Assembly (NCBI GenBank): GCA_020638655.1
Contig: JACKIC010000001.1
Span: 1-64,000, forward strand
From: Planctomycetota bacterium
GTDB taxonomy: Bacteria > Planctomycetota > UBA1135 > UBA2386
Length of the DNA stretch: 64,000 nt
Direction: 5' to 3'
A model generated the notes under the pieces. It searched no databases. It was given only the letters and a program-made list of their open reading frames with translations, and was not told where the DNA came from. Of this stretch, positions 60,742 through 64,000 are shown piece after piece; position 1 is the first letter of the stretch; the number at the start of each line of letters is the position of its first letter. A program made the translations under genes and the position numbers.

Positions 60742-63621
60742 ATGTCCCATACCCTCTCCCGGACCGCGCTATTGGCGTGCGTCCTCGGTTTCTCCCTCGT
60801 CGTACCGGCTCAGCGACCCCAGACCGCGGCCACCAATCCCGCCGAGTTGATCCGACTGCGGTTCGCGTCGTTCGATCCTCTGGCCGGAGAACCGAGCGTG
60901 CCCGAGCAACTCCGCAGCAGCGAGGACCAGCGCCTGTGGATCGTGCAGTTCCGCGGCACGCCGACTCAGGAAGGACGGGACGCGATCGGCAGCTGCGGCG
61001 GCGAAGTGCACGGCTACCTGCCGAGCAACGCCTACGTCGTGCGCATGGGCGCGGGCACGGCCGCGGCCGTCGGCGTGTTGCCGCAGGTGCGCTGGGTCGG
61101 CGCCTACCACCCGGCCTATCGCATCGACCCGGCGCTGCAGAGCGCGCTGGAGCAGGGACAGCTCCCGCCCGCGGCGCAGTACAACCTCGTCGTCGTCGAC
61201 AAGCACCGTGACAAGCCCGTGCTCGGCGCCGAGATCCGCGCCATCGGCGGCGGAGTCGTGCACGAGCAGCCGGGCAGCCTGCTGTTCACCGTCGCGCTGA
61301 CCCCTGCCCAGCTGGTGCAGGCCGCGTTCCTCGACGAGGTCCTGTGGATCGACGCCGTGACCGAGACCGGCACCGACATGGACAACGCGCGCATCCAGGG
61401 CGGCGGCAACTATGTCGAGGCCCAGGCCGGCTACACCGGCGCCGGCGTCAACGCGCACATCTACGAAGGCATCGAGGCCAACCACCAGGACTTCACCGGC
61501 GGCGCGACCAACGTACGCAGCGGCGGCGGCGCCGACACGCACGGTCACTGCACCGCCGGCATCGTGTTCGGCAACGGCACGAGCAACCCGGCCGTGCGCG
61601 GCATGGCCCCGGACTGCACCAAGTTCTACACGCAGTACAGCTCGGTCTCGTCGGGCTGGTCGCGCTGGCAGGTCGTGCAGGAACTGGTCAACGTCTACCA
61701 GGTGAGCCACACGACCGCGTCGTGGGGTGACGCGCGCACGCTGAACTACACGTCGGTCTCCGCCGACACCGACGACATCATCTTCGACCACGGCATCGCC
61801 TGGACGCAGAGCCAGAGCAACGCCGGCAACCAGCAGTCGCGCCCGCAGGCGTGGGCGAAGAACATCTTCTCGATCGGCGGCGTGCAGCACTTCAACAACA
61901 GCAACCCGCTCGACGACTCGTGGGCTGCGGGCGGCGGCAGCACCGGCCCCGCCGCGGACGGTCGCATCAAGCCCGACCTGTGCGCCTACTACGACGCCAT
62001 CGGCACCTCGGACCGCACCGGCTCGGCCGGCTACTCCAGCGGCAACTGGTACGCCTCCTTCGGCGGCACCTCGGGCGCCACGCCGATCGTCGCCGGGCAC
62101 AACGTGCTGGCGATCCAGATGTTCACGGACGAGACCGGGCACCCGGGCTTCGGCGCGTTCGGCAACCAGCTGCGCGTGCCCAACGGCACCGCGTTCCAGA
62201 ACCGCCCGAAGTGCACGACCCTCAAGTCGCTGCAGATCGCGAGCGCGCACCAGTACGCGTTCAACGCCAGCAGCACGAACAACACGCGCACGCAGGTGGG
62301 CTGGGGCTTCCCGAGCCTGCAGTCGATGTGGGACAACCGCGCCAAGACGTTCATCGTCGACGAGACCGACGTGATCACCCAGGGCAACTCGACGCGCTGG
62401 GACATCGCGGTCGGACCGGGTGAACCCGAGCTCAAGGCGTCGCTGAACTACGCCGACCCCGCCGCCAACCCGGCCGCCGCGATCACCCTGATCAACAACC
62501 TGTCGCTGCGGGTCACGTCCCCCACGGGCGCGGTCTACTGGGGCAACCACGCGCTGCAGCAGGGCAACTACTCCACGACGGGCGGCGCCGAGGACAACAT
62601 CAACCCGACCGAGTGCGTGTTCGTGCAGAACCCGCAGGCCGGCACCTGGCACGTCGACGTGATCGCCACCTCGATCGTCGCCGACAGCCACGTCGAGACC
62701 CCGGCGATGGACGCCGACTACGGCCTCGTCGTCGTCGGCGGCACCGGCGGCACCTCGACCAGCGCGTTCTTCTTCAACTACGGCCAGGGCTGCGCAGGCT
62801 CGACCAACGTGGTCACCCCCTGCGCGGAGCTGAACCCGAACGGCGGCACGCTCACCGGTCTGACCGACACCAACGAGTACCTGTTCGTGGTCTCGGGCAG
62901 CGTCGGCATGCAGGTGCAGAGCTTCGACCTGTTCACGCAGTCGACCGGCGGCACGCAGGTGCGCCCGGTCCACATCTACACGAGCCTCTCCTCGGGCGCC
63001 TCGCCCGTGGCTTCGTCGACGATGTCGATCGGCCCGACGCCTGGCTTCTACCGCGCGAGCTTCCCGACGCCCGTGTCGGTCGGCAGCAGCTTCTACCTCG
63101 TGATCGACGTCTCGTCGCAGAACGTGGTCGTGCCCAACCTGACCAGCGGCGCCACCGGCGTCGCGTTCTACCGGTCGCCCAGCGCCAGCAACTGGACCTA
63201 CGCGGCGGCGGTGACGCGGCCGGCGTGGCGCGTCGACTGCACCGCGGGCACGCACTACTTCGTGCCGACCCTCGGCCACAACGGCACGCCCGTGCTCGGC
63301 ACGAGCTACGACCTGACGCTCACCGACGCGCTCGCGTCGAGCGCCGCGCTGATGATGACCGGGCTCTCCGACTCGAGCTACAACGGCACGCCGCTGCCGT
63401 ATGCGCTGCCGAACGCGCCCGGCTGTGAACTGCTCGCCGCGCCGATGGCGACGACGTTCACGTTCACGTCGGGGACGGGCACCGCGACCCACACGGTCAA
63501 CGTGCCGAGCTCGTCGAGCTACATCGGCCTCGAGCTGTTCCACCAGTGGGCCGTGCTCGATCCTGCGAACGGCCTCGGCATCGTCGTCTCCGACGCCGGT
63601 GTCGCGCACGTTGGGACCTGA
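60742..63621 (+). CDS. Secreted subtilase (S8)-like protein with altered catalytic Asp
   Basis: A 959-residue exported protein (signal about 1-24). An inhibitor_I9-like propeptide region is at about 60-200. The S8 domain (about 225-560) has catalytic His267 (THGHCTAGI), oxyanion Asn in SNAGN and Ser444 (GGTSGATPIVAGH). The first motif, normally V-L-D-T-G-I, reads AHIYEGIE (residues 238-245), with Tyr241/Glu242 in place of Asp-Thr. A jelly-roll P-like domain (about 565-670) follows. The end is the second subtype of the recurring C-terminal module (GLSDSSYNGTPLP, PGCELLAAP, FHQWAVLDPANG). Active protease or binding pseudoenzyme: unresolved. Confidence 0.85.
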   Translation: MSHTLSRTALLACVLGFSLVVPAQRPQTAATNPAELIRLRFASFDPLAGEPSVPEQLRSSEDQRLWIVQFRGTPTQEGRDAIGSCGGEVHGYLPSNAYVVRMGAGTAAAVGVLPQVRWVGAYHPAYRIDPALQSALEQGQLPPAAQYNLVVVDKHRDKPVLGAEIRAIGGGVVHEQPGSLLFTVALTPAQLVQAAFLDEVLWIDAVTETGTDMDNARIQGGGNYVEAQAGYTGAGVNAHIYEGIEANHQDFTGGATNVRSGGGADTHGHCTAGIVFGNGTSNPAVRGMAPDCTKFYTQYSSVSSGWSRWQVVQELVNVYQVSHTTASWGDARTLNYTSVSADTDDIIFDHGIAWTQSQSNAGNQQSRPQAWAKNIFSIGGVQHFNNSNPLDDSWAAGGGSTGPAADGRIKPDLCAYYDAIGTSDRTGSAGYSSGNWYASFGGTSGATPIVAGHNVLAIQMFTDETGHPGFGAFGNQLRVPNGTAFQNRPKCTTLKSLQIASAHQYAFNASSTNNTRTQVGWGFPSLQSMWDNRAKTFIVDETDVITQGNSTRWDIAVGPGEPELKASLNYADPAANPAAAITLINNLSLRVTSPTGAVYWGNHALQQGNYSTTGGAEDNINPTECVFVQNPQAGTWHVDVIATSIVADSHVETPAMDADYGLVVVGGTGGTSTSAFFFNYGQGCAGSTNVVTPCAELNPNGGTLTGLTDTNEYLFVVSGSVGMQVQSFDLFTQSTGGTQVRPVHIYTSLSSGASPVASSTMSIGPTPGFYRASFPTPVSVGSSFYLVIDVSSQNVVVPNLTSGATGVAFYRSPSASNWTYAAAVTRPAWRVDCTAGTHYFVPTLGHNGTPVLGTSYDLTLTDALASSAALMMTGLSDSSYNGTPLPYALPNAPGCELLAAPMATTFTFTSGTGTATHTVNVPSSSSYIGLELFHQWAVLDPANGLGIVVSDAGVAHVGT

Positions 63622-63650
63622 TCGGGGCACCTGATCAGGGACACCTGATC
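63616..63650 (+). repeat. Three tandem ACCTGATC repeats at a stop codon
   Basis: ACCTGATC occurs at 63616-63623, 63629-63636 and 63643-63650, with 13- and 14-base spacing. The first copy contains the TGA stop of the subtilase-like gene. It is the third case in the window of triple repeats over a stop codon. Confidence 0.7.
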
Positions 63651-63666
63651 GGGTGCACCGACCGAC

Positions 63667-63703
63667 ACACGCCCGAGCGCCCCCCGAGGGTGCTCGGGCG
63701 TGT
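63667..63703. terminator. 12-bp hairpin terminator between convergent genes
   Basis: ACACGCCCGAGC (63667-63678) and GCTCGGGCGTGT (63692-63703) are perfect complements around 13 bases, followed by a short T-rich stretch (TTCGTTCT). It lies between the subtilase stop (63621) and the activator stop (63710) and could work both ways. Confidence 0.6.
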
Positions 63704-63709
63704 TCGTTC

Positions 63710-64000
63710 TCAGAGGTCGAGGTCCTTGAGGCGGCGGTAGAACGTGCTGCGCGACAGGCCCAGGTGCTGGGCCGCCGCGAGCTTGTCGCCGTCGCAGTCC
63801 GCCAGGGCGCGCACGATCGCCTCGCGCTCGGCCTGCAGCCGGAGGGCGCGCAGGTCCATGACGCCGGCATCCTCGGCCACCGCCGGCGCCGGAACCTCGT
63901 CGCGCCCCACCGGCGACCGCGCGCCGCGCTGCCGCTGCACGGGCCGCGGCACCAGCTCGGGCTGCCCGAGCACGACCTTGCGCGGCAGGTCTTCCTCCTG
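63710..64000 (-). CDS. Sigma-54-type transcription activator, C-terminal fragment
   Basis: Only the last 96 codons are in the window; the gene continues beyond the right edge. EEDLPRKVVLG resembles the end of an AAA+ sigma-54-interaction domain. After an Ala/Pro-rich linker the C-terminus, REAIVRALADCDGDKLAAAQ followed by HLGLSRSTFYRRLKDLDL, is a Fis-type helix-turn-helix as in NtrC-family regulators. The reading begins mid-protein, so no start is assigned. Whether a receiver domain is present cannot be seen. Confidence 0.75.
   Translation of the reverse strand, partial: QEEDLPRKVVLGQPELVPRPVQRQRGARSPVGRDEVPAPAVAEDAGVMDLRALRLQAEREAIVRALADCDGDKLAAAQHLGLSRSTFYRRLKDLDL

Noticed and set aside
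60769..63870. A 1033-codon open frame on the minus strand opposite the subtilase-like gene
   Set aside because: It is antisense to a gene with clear signal peptide and S8 motifs. Its product is an Arg/Val/Gly/Ala/His mixture without motifs, as expected of the complementary frame of GC-rich coding DNA.

Overview
The window is GC-rich (roughly 70% by eye), densely coding DNA with short gaps, genes on both strands and many 1-4 base stop/start overlaps. It looks like chromosomal DNA of an aerobic or microaerobic Gram-negative bacterium. The best guess is a planctomycete-like lineage. The secreted Kelch, FG-GAP and subtilase proteins end in related C-terminal modules of a type I associate with deep Planctomycetota. 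Outer-membrane-type lipoproteins and a cbb3 oxidase locus fit a Gram-negative envelope. The lineage is an inference; no rRNA or tRNA gene is visible. No insertion sequence, phage, CRISPR array or plasmid function was found.

Layout. 1-11.5 kb: a DHH phosphoesterase fragment, a TIM-barrel protein, a coiled-coil lipoprotein, an ECF-like sigma factor, Ppx/GppA, an alpha/beta hydrolase, a CYTH-CHAD protein, a small heat-shock protein with a possible RNA-thermometer leader, D-aminoacyl-tRNA deacylase, an ATP-grasp enzyme, a TPR-zincin and a universal stress protein. 11.5-22.7 kb: a respiratory block. It has a LuxR-type response regulator, a receiver-histidine kinase, a FixL-like PAS kinase with the heme-ligand residues, and the leftward cluster ccoI-ccoS-ccoNO(fused)-ccoQ-ccoP-ccoG with a divergent SafE-like membrane protein. 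22.7-33 kb: a phosphodiesterase-fold enzyme, a vWA-like protein, a HEAT-repeat protein and three tandem secreted Kelch paralogues. 33-41 kb: a eukaryotic-type cyclophilin, an Asp/Asn beta-hydroxylase-like protein, a hybrid histidine kinase, ClpB, 5-formyl-THF cyclo-ligase and PurB. 41-49.6 kb: a small secreted protein, VanZ-like, RsbW-like, NadC, a helix-hairpin-helix protein, a MinD/FlhG-like ATPase, an unknown protein, RuvC divergent from IspD-IspF, and an MsbA-like ABC exporter. 49.6-56.5 kb: SurA-like chaperone/PPIase candidates, a four-gene envelope operon, and a divergent gene pair whose whole spacer is a near-perfect 92-bp palindrome. 56.5-64 kb: a DacB-like carboxypeptidase, an FG-GAP lipoprotein, a methyltransferase, a large subtilase-like protein lacking the usual catalytic Asp, and the end of a sigma-54-type activator.

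How it works together. The FixL-like sensor and neighbouring regulators plausibly connect oxygen to the high-affinity cbb3 oxidase. The Hsp20 and ClpB upstream regions share GCCA-N3-TGGC palindromes and may form a small heat-shock regulon. Many genes have a -10-like hexamer 6-10 bases before the start codon and no Shine-Dalgarno sequence, suggesting frequent leaderless transcription. Several convergent pairs end inside a shared palindrome containing both stop codons, which would act as compact two-way terminators.
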